Shown here in pieces: positions 53,753 to 61,937 of a stretch of 64,000 nt of DNA. Each line of letters opens with the position of its first letter. Positions within the stretch are counted from its first letter, which is position 1. The translations under genes and the position numbers were made by a program. The notes under the pieces were generated by a model. That model was not told the DNA's origin, searched no databases, and saw only the letters and a list, made by a program, of their open reading frames with translations. The DNA is from CAMCTV01 sp964420985 (lineage in GTDB: Bacteria; Bacteroidota; Bacteroidia; Flavobacteriales_D; Sanyastnellaceae): positions 6,181 to 70,180 of the forward strand of contig CAYQUT010000012.1 in NCBI GenBank assembly GCA_964420985.1, in the 5' to 3' direction.

Positions 53753-54139
53753 ATGGCTAAAGTAGAAAAAAAGAAAAAGAAGAATGTTGTAGTAGAAGCG
53801 GTGGGACAATGCCACGTGCAATCTACTTTCAACAACATCATTATCAGCTTGACCAACAACAGCGGTCAGGTGATTTCATGGTCATCAGCTGGTAAGATGG
53901 GTTTCAGAGGATCAAAGAAAAACACTCCTTATGCTGCGCAAATGGCAGCAGAGCAATGCGGTAAAGAAGCATTTGACTTGGGTCTTCGCAAAGTGAAAGT
54001 TTTTGTAAAAGGACCTGGAGCAGGCCGTGAGTCAGCTATCCGTACCATCCACACTGTTGGTATTGAGGTGACAGAAATCGTGGATACCACTCCACTACCT
54101 CACAACGGATGTCGTCCTCCTAAAGCACGTCGTATCTAA
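53753..54139 (+). CDS. rpsK: 30S ribosomal protein S11
   Basis: 128 residues: lysine-rich start, then NNIIISLTNNSGQVISWSSAG, and the end TTPLPHNGCRPPKARRI. Platform protein near the E-site mRNA. Confidence 0.97.
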   Translation: MAKVEKKKKKNVVVEAVGQCHVQSTFNNIIISLTNNSGQVISWSSAGKMGFRGSKKNTPYAAQMAAEQCGKEAFDLGLRKVKVFVKGPGAGRESAIRTIHTVGIEVTEIVDTTPLPHNGCRPPKARRI

Positions 54140-54156
54140 TTAATTGAACTAAGAAA

Positions 54157-54759
54157 ATGGCAAGATATATTGGACCCAAAACAAAGATTGCACGTAAGTT
54201 TCGTGAGGCAATCTATGGCCCTGATAAAGGTTTAGAAAAGCGTAATTACCCACCCGGACAGCACGGTCCTAACAAGCGTCGTGCAAAGCAGTCTGAATAC
54301 GCTATTCAGTTGGCTGAAAAGCAAAAAGCAAAATATACTTATGGTATTTTGGAGAAGCAATTCGAGAACCTTTACAAAAAGGCCTCTGCTCGTCCAGGTG
54401 TAACGGGTGAAATTTTGTTGACTTTGTGTGAGTCTCGTTTGGACAACGTCGTTTACCGTCTAGGAATTGCTCCAACCCGCTCTGGCGCTCGTCAATTGGT
54501 TGGTCATGGACATATCACTGTAAATGGTCACGTAGTGAACATCGCTTCTTACTTGTTGCGTGCGGGTGATCGCATCGCCGTTCGTGAGAAATCAAAGTCT
54601 TTGCAATCCATCGTGATGTCTTTGTCTAACCGTCAAAAATTTGACTGGTTGGATTGGAACGATGCTGACAAGGCAGGTGTTTACATCAAGCATCCAGAGC
54701 GCGTTCAAATCCCTGAGAACATCAGAGAGCAGTTGATCGTCGAATTGTATTCTAAGTAA
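54157..54759 (+). CDS. rpsD: 30S ribosomal protein S4
   Basis: 200 residues. S4 domain SRLDNVVYRLGIAPTRSGARQLVGHGHITVNG at about 90-125. The N-terminus lacks the cysteine knuckle of Thermus S4. Primary 16S rRNA binder; represses the alpha operon in E. coli. Confidence 0.97.
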   Translation: MARYIGPKTKIARKFREAIYGPDKGLEKRNYPPGQHGPNKRRAKQSEYAIQLAEKQKAKYTYGILEKQFENLYKKASARPGVTGEILLTLCESRLDNVVYRLGIAPTRSGARQLVGHGHITVNGHVVNIASYLLRAGDRIAVREKSKSLQSIVMSLSNRQKFDWLDWNDADKAGVYIKHPERVQIPENIREQLIVELYSK

Positions 54760-54782
54760 TCTATAAACTAAAATATTGTATA

Positions 54783-55775
54783 ATGGCCATTATTGATTTC
54801 GTAAAACCAGACAAAGTAATCATGCTTGAAAGCAATGATTTCACTGGTTCATTCGAATTCCGTCCGTTGGAACCCGGATTCGGAATTACCATCGGAAACG
54901 CGTTGCGCCGCATTTTGCTTTCCTCTTTGGAAGGCTTTGCCATCACCTCCATCAAAATTGAAGGTGTTGACCACGAATTCTCAACCATAAAAGGCGTTGT
55001 TGAAGATATCACTGAAATCATTTTGAATTTGAAACAGGTACGTTTCAAGTGTCAAATTGATGGTACTGACTATGAGAAGTTCTCCATCACTGTTGGTGGT
55101 CAAGAGCAATTCAAAGCAGGTGAAATTGGTAACTTCACAACGGCATTCCAAGTTTTAAATCCCGATTTGGTGGTTTGTAACATGGACCCAAAGGTGAAAA
55201 TCAAAATGGATTTGGTGATTCAAAAGGGTCGTGGATATCGTCCAGCTGAGGAAAACAAGACCAGCAGTGCTCCTGTTGGAACCATTTTCATCGACAGCAT
55301 CTTTACACCCATGAGAAACGTGAAGTTCAGCATTGAAAACTTCCGTGTGGAGCAAAAGACGGATTATGAGAAGTTGATTCTTGAAATTCAAGGTGATGGT
55401 TCAATCACACCTAAAAACGCCCTTCAAGAGGCTGCTAAGATTTTGATTCACCACTTTATGTTGTTCAGCGATGAGCGCATCACTTTGGAGACAGAAATCA
55501 AGCGTGAGTCAGAGGAGTTTGATGAGAGCAGCTTGCACATGCGTCAATTGTTGAAGACCAAGTTGGTTGACATGGATTTGAGCGTACGTGCCTTGAATTG
55601 CTTGAAAGCTGCTGATATCGACACGTTGGGTGATTTGGTTTCTTTCAATAAGAACGACTTGTTGAAATTCAGAAACTTTGGTAAGAAATCTTTGACCGAG
55701 TTAGAAGAATTGGTAGAAAACAAAGGATTACAGTTCGGAATGAACGTATCAAAATACAAATTGGATCGCGATTAA
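54783..55775 (+). CDS. rpoA: DNA-directed RNA polymerase subunit alpha
   Basis: 330 residues. The N-terminal dimerisation domain has FRPLEPGFGITIGNALRRILLSSLEG; the C-terminal domain has the helix-hairpin-helix-like DMDLSVRALNCLKAADIDTLGDLV and NFGKKSLTELEELV, which binds DNA upstream elements and activators. Full length. Between rpsD and rplQ as in most bacteria. Confidence 0.98.
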   Translation: MAIIDFVKPDKVIMLESNDFTGSFEFRPLEPGFGITIGNALRRILLSSLEGFAITSIKIEGVDHEFSTIKGVVEDITEIILNLKQVRFKCQIDGTDYEKFSITVGGQEQFKAGEIGNFTTAFQVLNPDLVVCNMDPKVKIKMDLVIQKGRGYRPAEENKTSSAPVGTIFIDSIFTPMRNVKFSIENFRVEQKTDYEKLILEIQGDGSITPKNALQEAAKILIHHFMLFSDERITLETEIKRESEEFDESSLHMRQLLKTKLVDMDLSVRALNCLKAADIDTLGDLVSFNKNDLLKFRNFGKKSLTELEELVENKGLQFGMNVSKYKLDRD

Positions 55776-55797
55776 TCGATCAAAATAGCGTAAAGAA

Positions 55798-56340
55798 ATG
55801 AGACACGGAAAAACAGTAAATCATTTAGGAAGAAAGGCAGAGCACCGCGAAGCTTTGTTAATGAACATGGCTAACTCTTTGATCGAGCACAAGCGTATCA
55901 ATACTACTGTGGCCAAGGCAAAAGCATTGAAAAAATATGTTGAGCCATTGTTGACCAAATCAAAGACAGACAGCACACACTCTCGCCGTATTGTTTTCAG
56001 TTACTTGAAAAACAAAGAAGCGGTTACGGAATTGTTCCGTGAGATTTCTCCAAAAATCGCAGACCGTCCAGGAGGTTACACACGTATCATCCGTTTGGGA
56101 TTCCGTCAAGGAGACAATGCTGAAATGGCGATGATTGAGTTGGTTGATTTCAATGAGATCTACGGAAAAGAAGCGGATCAAGCTGCAGCTAAGAAGCGTA
56201 CACGTCGTGGTGGTGCTAAAAAGAAAGAGGATGAAGGAACAGTTGAGGCTTCAGCCGAAGGTGCAGAAGGCGCTACGGAAGAAAAGCCAAAAGCAAAACG
56301 CGCTCCACGTAAAAAGAAAGATGATTCAGCTGCTGAATAA
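55798..56340 (+). CDS. rplQ: 50S ribosomal protein L17 with charged tail
   Basis: 180 residues. L17 core: MRHGKTVNHLGRKAEHREALLMNMA, ending about residue 120 with NAEMAMIELVDF. The last 60 residues form an Ala/Glu/Lys-rich tail (KKRTRRGGAKKKEDEG to PRKKKDDSAAE) not found in E. coli L17. Last gene of the supercluster; a terminator follows 18 bases later. Confidence 0.97.
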   Translation: MRHGKTVNHLGRKAEHREALLMNMANSLIEHKRINTTVAKAKALKKYVEPLLTKSKTDSTHSRRIVFSYLKNKEAVTELFREISPKIADRPGGYTRIIRLGFRQGDNAEMAMIELVDFNEIYGKEADQAAAKKRTRRGGAKKKEDEGTVEASAEGAEGATEEKPKAKRAPRKKKDDSAAE

Positions 56341-56358
56341 TCTTCAAAAATATCATTG

Positions 56359-56387
56359 AAAAAAGCCATCGTTTAGATGGCTTTTTT
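56359..56387 (+). terminator. Terminator of the ribosomal supercluster
   Basis: 12-bp perfect stem (56359-56370 with 56376-56387), five-base loop, T6 within the descending arm. It is symmetric enough to act in both directions. Confidence 0.95.
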
Positions 56388-56399
56388 GTTTTCCATGAC

Positions 56400-56407
56400 T
56401 ACCTTTG
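56400..56407 (+). promoter_or_regulatory. -7 element of etfB
   Basis: TACCTTTG, a perfect TAnnTTTG, ending 20 bases before the etfB ATG. A TTTG at 56385-56388 is too close to be its -33 partner. Confidence 0.5.
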
Positions 56408-56427
56408 CCTCCACAAATAAAAGACTG

Positions 56428-57165
56428 ATGAAGATCCTCGTTTGTATCAGCAAAGTTCCTGATACCACTGCGAAAATCGCATTCTCAAATCCAACCACCT
56501 ACGACGAAAATGGCGTCACCTTTATCATCAACCCGTATGATGAATGGTATGCGTTGGTTAGAGCACTTGAATTGAAAGAAACCATCGGAGGAACGGTTGT
56601 AGCCGCCTCTGTAGGAGGTGCCGATTACGAGCCCATAATCCGCAAGGCCTTGGCCATCGGAGCAGATGAAGGAGTGAGAATTGATGCGCCAGAAAGCGAT
56701 GCTTTTGCCGTTGCCACAGAATTGGCGCAATACGCCAAGGACAATGCTTTTGATTTGATTTTGTGCGGAAAAGAAACCATCCAATACAATGGTGGCGTAG
56801 TGCCAGGAATGGTGGCAGAGATGTTGGGTTTGCCCTACGTTTTTGGTGCGTCGAAATTGGAATTAAAAGACAACAAGGTGATTCTTGAGAGAGAAATCGC
56901 GACGGGTGTCGAAGTATTTGAATCTGCATTGCCCATGGTAGTTTCAGCCGCCAAAGGAATGGCAGAACAACGCATACCCAATATGCGTGGCATCATGGCA
57001 GCAAGAACCAAACCGTTGGCCGTTGTGCCTTCTTGCGGTGCAAGTGCGGCCACTGCCGTACAGCAATTTGAAATGCCTCCAGCTAAAAGTGGTTGCAAAA
57101 TGATCCCTGCTGACCAAGCAGCTAGTTTGATTCAATTGTTACACGAAGAAGCCAAAGTCATCTAA
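56428..57165 (+). CDS. etfB: Electron transfer flavoprotein subunit beta
   Basis: 245 residues from ATG 56428 (MKILVCISKVPDTTAKI). Family motifs: NPYDEWYALVRALELKE, GADEGVRI, LCGKETIQYNGGVVPGMVAEMLGLPY and REIATGVEVFESALPMVVSAAKGMAEQRIPNMRGIM-like recognition loop ending. EtfAB carries electrons from acyl-CoA dehydrogenases to the quinone pool via ETF:quinone oxidoreductase. An in-frame extension to 56377 falls on the terminator and is rejected. Twelve bases before etfA. Confidence 0.96.
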   Translation: MKILVCISKVPDTTAKIAFSNPTTYDENGVTFIINPYDEWYALVRALELKETIGGTVVAASVGGADYEPIIRKALAIGADEGVRIDAPESDAFAVATELAQYAKDNAFDLILCGKETIQYNGGVVPGMVAEMLGLPYVFGASKLELKDNKVILEREIATGVEVFESALPMVVSAAKGMAEQRIPNMRGIMAARTKPLAVVPSCGASAATAVQQFEMPPAKSGCKMIPADQAASLIQLLHEEAKVI

Positions 57166-57177
57166 TATCGGAACGTA

Positions 57178-58131
57178 ATGAAAACATTAGTATTTGTAGA
57201 AAACCACAACGGTAAGGCAACAAAAGCCGGTTTAGAAGCTGCATCATACGCTTTGGCCATGCACAATGGAAATGCGGCTGATGTTACAGCAGTAATCTTT
57301 GGCGATATCCAAGGAGATGCTGGTTTGGGTGAAGTAGGGATCAACAATGCCATCAATGTGTCTGGACAGCACAACAGCCAGTCCATGACCAATAAAATTC
57401 AAGCTTTAATGGAGCAGCACAACATTGAATTGTTGGTTTGTAGCCATGACAATGCTGGAAAGGAAATTGCGCCGCGCATCGCCATTCGCAGCAATGCCTC
57501 CTTGATTTCAGGGGCAACCCAAATGGCCAATGTTAGTAGCGGTGTTGTCGTAAAACGCAACGTGTTTTCAGGTAAGGCCATTGCCGAAGTTGTGTCAAAA
57601 AACAACAAAGTAGTTTTGACCGTGCTTCCCAATTCCTTTGGTGTGAAGAAGGTAGGGGGAACTTGCGCTATTTCTTCTGAAACTGCGGAAGGCAATGATC
57701 AAGTGAAGTTGATTGAAGTAAAGGGGAATCACGATGATGCAGGTATTCCATTGCCAGAAGCGGATATTGTGGTGAGCGGAGGTCGCGGAATGAAAGGACC
57801 GGAGCATTGGAGTCCCATCGAAGAATTGGCCAAAGAGTTGGGCGCTGCAACGGCATGTTCTCGTCCTGTATCGGATATCGGTTGGAGACCTCATCATGAG
57901 CACGTAGGACAGACGGGCATCGCCATTCGTCCTAACTTGTATATTGCGGTGGGCATTAGCGGTGCCATCCAGCATTTGGCGGGTGTCAATGGCAGTAAAG
58001 TGATTGTTGTGATTAATAAAGATGCAGAAGCTCCTTTCTTCAAAGCAGCGGATTACGGAATAGTAGGTGATGCTTTTGAAGTGTTACCGCAGATCATTGC
58101 CGCAGCCAAGCAGTTCAACGCAAACAAGTAA
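57178..58131 (+). CDS. etfA: Electron transfer flavoprotein subunit alpha
   Basis: 317 residues. The C-terminal FAD site is GGRGMKGPEHW, ACSRPVSDIGWRPHHEHVGQTG and NLYIAVGISGAIQHLAGVNGSKVIVVINKD. Forms the heterodimer with EtfB. Menaquinone made by the men cluster would be the ultimate electron sink. Three bases before the bifunctional nuclease gene. Confidence 0.97.
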   Translation: MKTLVFVENHNGKATKAGLEAASYALAMHNGNAADVTAVIFGDIQGDAGLGEVGINNAINVSGQHNSQSMTNKIQALMEQHNIELLVCSHDNAGKEIAPRIAIRSNASLISGATQMANVSSGVVVKRNVFSGKAIAEVVSKNNKVVLTVLPNSFGVKKVGGTCAISSETAEGNDQVKLIEVKGNHDDAGIPLPEADIVVSGGRGMKGPEHWSPIEELAKELGAATACSRPVSDIGWRPHHEHVGQTGIAIRPNLYIAVGISGAIQHLAGVNGSKVIVVINKDAEAPFFKAADYGIVGDAFEVLPQIIAAAKQFNANK

Positions 58132-58134
58132 TCC

Positions 58135-58719
58135 GTGGCCAAGAGAGTTCAATTGCATGTAGCTGATATCAGCCCAAGTGGAACCACCTCTGGGGCCTAT
58201 CAGATGGTGCTCATGGATATGGAAGGCATTTGGCGTTTGCCCATCATTATTGGTGGCGGAGAAGCGCAGGCCATTGCCATTGCCATGGAGCGCATTGAAC
58301 CGCTGCGTCCTTTGACGCATGATTTGATCAAAACCATGGCCACTTCCTTCGGCATTGAGGTGTTGGAGGTAGAAATTTACAATTTCAAGGAGGGCGTTTT
58401 TCATGCCAAACTGGTAGCCATCATGGACAGCAGACAAGTGGAAATTGATTCCCGCACCAGCGATGCAGTCGCCATTGCACTCCGTTTTGATTGTCCCATT
58501 TTTTGCCAAGATTTTATCTTGAAAGAAAACGCCATTACCCACCAAGATGAAAAAGCTTTGGGCCATTTCGGGAACCTTCCGGATTTGGAAGAGGACGATG
58601 AACCGCAAACATTGTCCTTGAATGAATTGGAAAATGCTTTGCAGGAAGCGCTGTCAGAAGAGGATTATGAACGCGCCAGTCAAATAAGAGATGAAATCGC
58701 GAAGCGAAAGAAAGATTAA
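58135..58719 (+). CDS. Bifunctional nuclease family (DUF151) protein with C-terminal UVR motif
   Basis: 194 residues, GTG start three bases after etfA. The DUF151 core spans about 10-130 (LPIIIGGGEAQAIAIAMERI, RPLTHDLI, DSRTSDAVAIALRFDCPIF). The last 40 residues (LENALQEALSEEDYERASQIRDEIAKRKK) form a UVR helical hairpin as in UvrB/UvrC and McsA. Plant and Thermotoga homologues were linked to RNase/DNase activity or to wound response; the role in Bacteroidota is unclear. The etf-DUF151 neighbourhood recurs in the phylum as far as I recall. Confidence 0.88.
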   Translation: MAKRVQLHVADISPSGTTSGAYQMVLMDMEGIWRLPIIIGGGEAQAIAIAMERIEPLRPLTHDLIKTMATSFGIEVLEVEIYNFKEGVFHAKLVAIMDSRQVEIDSRTSDAVAIALRFDCPIFCQDFILKENAITHQDEKALGHFGNLPDLEEDDEPQTLSLNELENALQEALSEEDYERASQIRDEIAKRKKD

Positions 58720-58737
58720 TTGATTATCTTTACCATC

Positions 58738-58926
58738 ATGGAAAATAAAAAGCAAACACCAGAAGAATTGGAAGCTTTGAAAAGAGACAACGAAGCGTTG
58801 GCTGAACAAAATGCCAAATTGCAACGAGAGCTTGAAGCCCGCGAGGAAGTGATGCAAAGTTTGTTTTCTTATTTTACAACGAACAAAGAAAATAAAAAGG
58901 AAAAATCCGAGAAAGAAAATCGTTAA
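58738..58926 (+). CDS. Small coiled-coil protein
   Basis: 62 residues from ATG 58738: ENKKQTPEELEALKRDNEALAEQNAKLQRELEAREEVMQSLF, a heptad-patterned helix rich in Glu, Leu and Gln, then a Lys/Glu tail. I do not recognise a named family; such short bZIP-like coiled coils are common and mostly oligomerise. It follows the DUF151 gene by 18 bases. A TATCTTTA -7-like box lies five bases before the ATG. Confidence 0.65.
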   Translation: MENKKQTPEELEALKRDNEALAEQNAKLQRELEAREEVMQSLFSYFTTNKENKKEKSEKENR

Positions 58927-58965
58927 ATCTTTGTCGTTTTCGGAATTAAACGATATGTTAGGGGG

Positions 58966-61911
58966 ATGAAAAATATTTTATCCCTCTTTTTATTTCTAGC
59001 CGTCGGTGTTTCATTGGCCCAGAGCAATTTGGAAATGAGTCATGATCCCTTTGAGGTGCGATTGCCAAAGGTGAATCCGGTCACTCACCAAAACCAACAG
59101 GCATTGCGAAATCAAGAAAGTTGGAAGAGTTTTTCAGAGCAGCATCCTGGATGGTCAGCACAATTCAATGAGCAAAATCAAACCTTGCACAAAGCCTGGG
59201 GTAAAGCCATTCCATTGTCCGATGAGGCATTTAAAAATGAGGTGTTGTCTCAATTTGGATGGAGTCAGGCGCAGTTGATAGAGCAGCCCGTTATTAGAAC
59301 AGATAAAAAGATCATTCATCGTTTTGTACAAGAATACAACGGTGTCGAAATACTTTTTTCTCAATTCAAATGGGAAAGAGTAGAACAAGGCGTTGTATCC
59401 TTCACCACAGATTTGTTTTCCACCAAAGATTTGAATACGCAGCCCATAATCAGTGCTGAAACCGCGCTCAATAATGCTACCTATTTGCTTCCCACGATAT
59501 TGGACACTGCATGGGTGAGCGGGCCGTTGAAATTTCTTCCCATGGTGCGCAACAATGGCGAACAGCATTTGCATTTGGTGTATGAGGTCATGGTTCATTC
59601 GCACAGTGAGTCCAGAATTCCTCAGCATTATTTGACGTATGTAGATGCGAACACTGGTTTTGTTTTGATGCGCAAGAACCAAGTGGCCCACGCCCATGGA
59701 AAGGGGCAGCCGTGTACTTCCTCTTGCAGTTCTATGCTGGCGGTGGATGTTAATGTGGGATCCACTTATTATTTGACTTCTCCATGGGATGCTCCTGTTC
59801 AGGGGGTATTGCCCAACTTGAAAATTGTAGCCAATGGCAATACTTACTATACCGATGGAAACGGGAATGTGAACATACCGCAAACGGGGCCTTTCAATGC
59901 AACGTTCAGTCTTGAAGGACCCTGGGCCAAAGTTTACACAGGAACAACAACGCCATCATTCACTGCAACGTTGCAGGAAGGAAGCAATGTTGTCTCTTTT
60001 GACAACGACGCCAATATCAAGGAAAGAACGGCCTACCGCAGCGTTCAGGACATCCATGACCACATGAAATTTTGGATGCCCGATTTTACAGGGATGGATT
60101 TTCAATTGCCCACCAACATTGATGTGACAGGCGGAGATTGCAATGCGTTTTATGATGGGACTTCCATCAACTTTTATGATTTGGCCAACGGGTGCAATGC
60201 CTCTTCCAATATTCCCGATGTGGCTTATCATGAATATGGTCATGGCATCAATGACAACTATTATCAATCCTTAGGCGGGTTTTTTATCAACGGCGCCATT
60301 GGCGAGGCCTATGCTGATTTCTGGGCCATTTCATTGAGCAACAATCCTATTTTGGGAAGTGGATTCTACGTGGACAATCAAGACCCCATTCGACGTTATG
60401 ATGTTGATCCCAAGGTGTATCCCATGGATTTGGTAGGTGAGGTGCACCAAGATGGAGAAATCTTGATGGGGGCATGGTGGGATACCCACTTGCTGATGGG
60501 CAGTGATTGGAATATTACGATTCCTTTGTTTGTTGAGGCCTATGCAGGTATGCAAGCCATGACACAAGATGGCAATGAAGGCCAAGCCTTTACCGATGTC
60601 TTGATCGATGCACTTTTGGCGGACGATGATGACGGAGATATCACCAATGGAACGCCCAATGGAAATGCCATTGTGCAAGGTTTTTACTTACACGGAATCT
60701 CGCTCATTTCTAGCGCAGAGTTGGTGCATCTGAATGAACCGTTCTTGCAAGAAAACACGGAGGTGGTTTTGGAGAGCGGATTGAATTTGGATTTTCCTTA
60801 CACCAATTACGTGAGTGATGTTGCGCTGCATTACCAAATCAACAACAACAACTGGCAAGTAGTACCCATGGCCGATCAAGGGGGAGGGCAATACACCGCC
60901 AGCGTGGGATCTCATCCTCTTGCTACCATTGTAAAGTACTATATGACAGTAACGGACATCAACAACAACATTGGTGCTGCGGATCCAGCGGGTGCCCATC
61001 TAAGTGTCTATCCCAATTTGCCTTATGTTTCGCTGATTGGTGTAAGCCCTGTTGCAGTGCAAGATTGCGACAACAATGAGCCTTGGGGCGCATGGTCCAC
61101 CGGTATTGCAGGGGACAATGCTACAACAGGCATTTGGGATTTGGCGCAGCCCATCAGCAGTGTAACAGTGGATGCGGCTCCTGGAACCATTGTGCAGACA
61201 GGGACACAGACCACAGAAGGAGGGGAGTATTGTTTTGTAACCGGAAATGCTTTGCCCAATGATGGCATTGGAGTGAATGATGTGGATGGTGGACATACCA
61301 CATTGCAATCCCCTACAATGGATTTCACCGCCTATACCCATCCCATCATTGCCTACAACCGCTGGTATACCAATAGTCCTCCCGGTGGTGCCAATCCGGG
61401 TGCCGATTGGTTTCAAGTACAACTGTCCAATGACAATGGACAAACCTGGACTTACCTTGAAAACACCATGACATCTGATGCGCGTTGGCGCATGGCCGCT
61501 TACCGGGTGGAAGATATTTTAACTCCCACTGCGCAAATGAAGATTCGTTTTATTGCCTCTGACAGCTTGCGTCCTGAAGTTAACCTCAGCGGTGGTTCCT
61601 TGGTAGAAGCAGCCATGGATGATTTCATTGTCTATGATGAGTATGTCGAAGTCAATGCTGTTTCGGAGTGGAATGGAATGGAGATGAACATTTATCCCAA
61701 CCCTGTAACAGATGGATTGCTGAATGTATCCTTCAAAGGCCAAGGTTCAGAAACCAGTCAGTTCAAAGTGGTAGATGTTACGGGAAGAGAAGTTTTGGTA
61801 TCGAAAAAAAGCAAAGGATTCAACCTTTGGGAAGTGAACTGTGAAAAGTTAACGCCTGGTTATTATTTTGTTTTTTGTAATAAAATGCGACAGCCTTTCG
61901 TTGTGCGATAA
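58966..61911 (+). CDS. Secreted gluzincin metalloprotease (M36/M4-like) with T9SS sorting domain
   Basis: 981 residues. Signal peptide (1-18), an FTP-like propeptide (about 20-220), then a metallopeptidase domain with H422-E423-Y-G-H426 and the third zinc ligand E447 in GAIGEAYADFW, a 20-residue gap that fits gluzincins. FDNDANIKERTAYRS and the TNGTPNGNAIVQ region are typical of fungalysin-like enzymes. A beta-sandwich (about 640-880) and a C-terminal T9SS type A signal (NIYPNPVTDGLLNVSF) complete it. Exported to the cell surface or medium; the propeptide should inhibit the enzyme until cleaved. It complements the C25 protease of this window. Confidence 0.92.
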   Translation: MKNILSLFLFLAVGVSLAQSNLEMSHDPFEVRLPKVNPVTHQNQQALRNQESWKSFSEQHPGWSAQFNEQNQTLHKAWGKAIPLSDEAFKNEVLSQFGWSQAQLIEQPVIRTDKKIIHRFVQEYNGVEILFSQFKWERVEQGVVSFTTDLFSTKDLNTQPIISAETALNNATYLLPTILDTAWVSGPLKFLPMVRNNGEQHLHLVYEVMVHSHSESRIPQHYLTYVDANTGFVLMRKNQVAHAHGKGQPCTSSCSSMLAVDVNVGSTYYLTSPWDAPVQGVLPNLKIVANGNTYYTDGNGNVNIPQTGPFNATFSLEGPWAKVYTGTTTPSFTATLQEGSNVVSFDNDANIKERTAYRSVQDIHDHMKFWMPDFTGMDFQLPTNIDVTGGDCNAFYDGTSINFYDLANGCNASSNIPDVAYHEYGHGINDNYYQSLGGFFINGAIGEAYADFWAISLSNNPILGSGFYVDNQDPIRRYDVDPKVYPMDLVGEVHQDGEILMGAWWDTHLLMGSDWNITIPLFVEAYAGMQAMTQDGNEGQAFTDVLIDALLADDDDGDITNGTPNGNAIVQGFYLHGISLISSAELVHLNEPFLQENTEVVLESGLNLDFPYTNYVSDVALHYQINNNNWQVVPMADQGGGQYTASVGSHPLATIVKYYMTVTDINNNIGAADPAGAHLSVYPNLPYVSLIGVSPVAVQDCDNNEPWGAWSTGIAGDNATTGIWDLAQPISSVTVDAAPGTIVQTGTQTTEGGEYCFVTGNALPNDGIGVNDVDGGHTTLQSPTMDFTAYTHPIIAYNRWYTNSPPGGANPGADWFQVQLSNDNGQTWTYLENTMTSDARWRMAAYRVEDILTPTAQMKIRFIASDSLRPEVNLSGGSLVEAAMDDFIVYDEYVEVNAVSEWNGMEMNIYPNPVTDGLLNVSFKGQGSETSQFKVVDVTGREVLVSKKSKGFNLWEVNCEKLTPGYYFVFCNKMRQPFVVR

Positions 61912-61930
61912 TACCAAAATTGTATTTTTG
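61901..61930 (+). promoter_or_regulatory. Promoter of the kelch/transmembrane gene
   Basis: TTG (61901-61903), 19-base spacer, TATTTTTG (61923-61930): perfect consensus. The ATG comes seven bases later, so the mRNA would be leaderless or nearly so. The -33 box lies in the end of the metalloprotease gene. Confidence 0.75.
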
Positions 61931-61937
61931 CGCAGGA

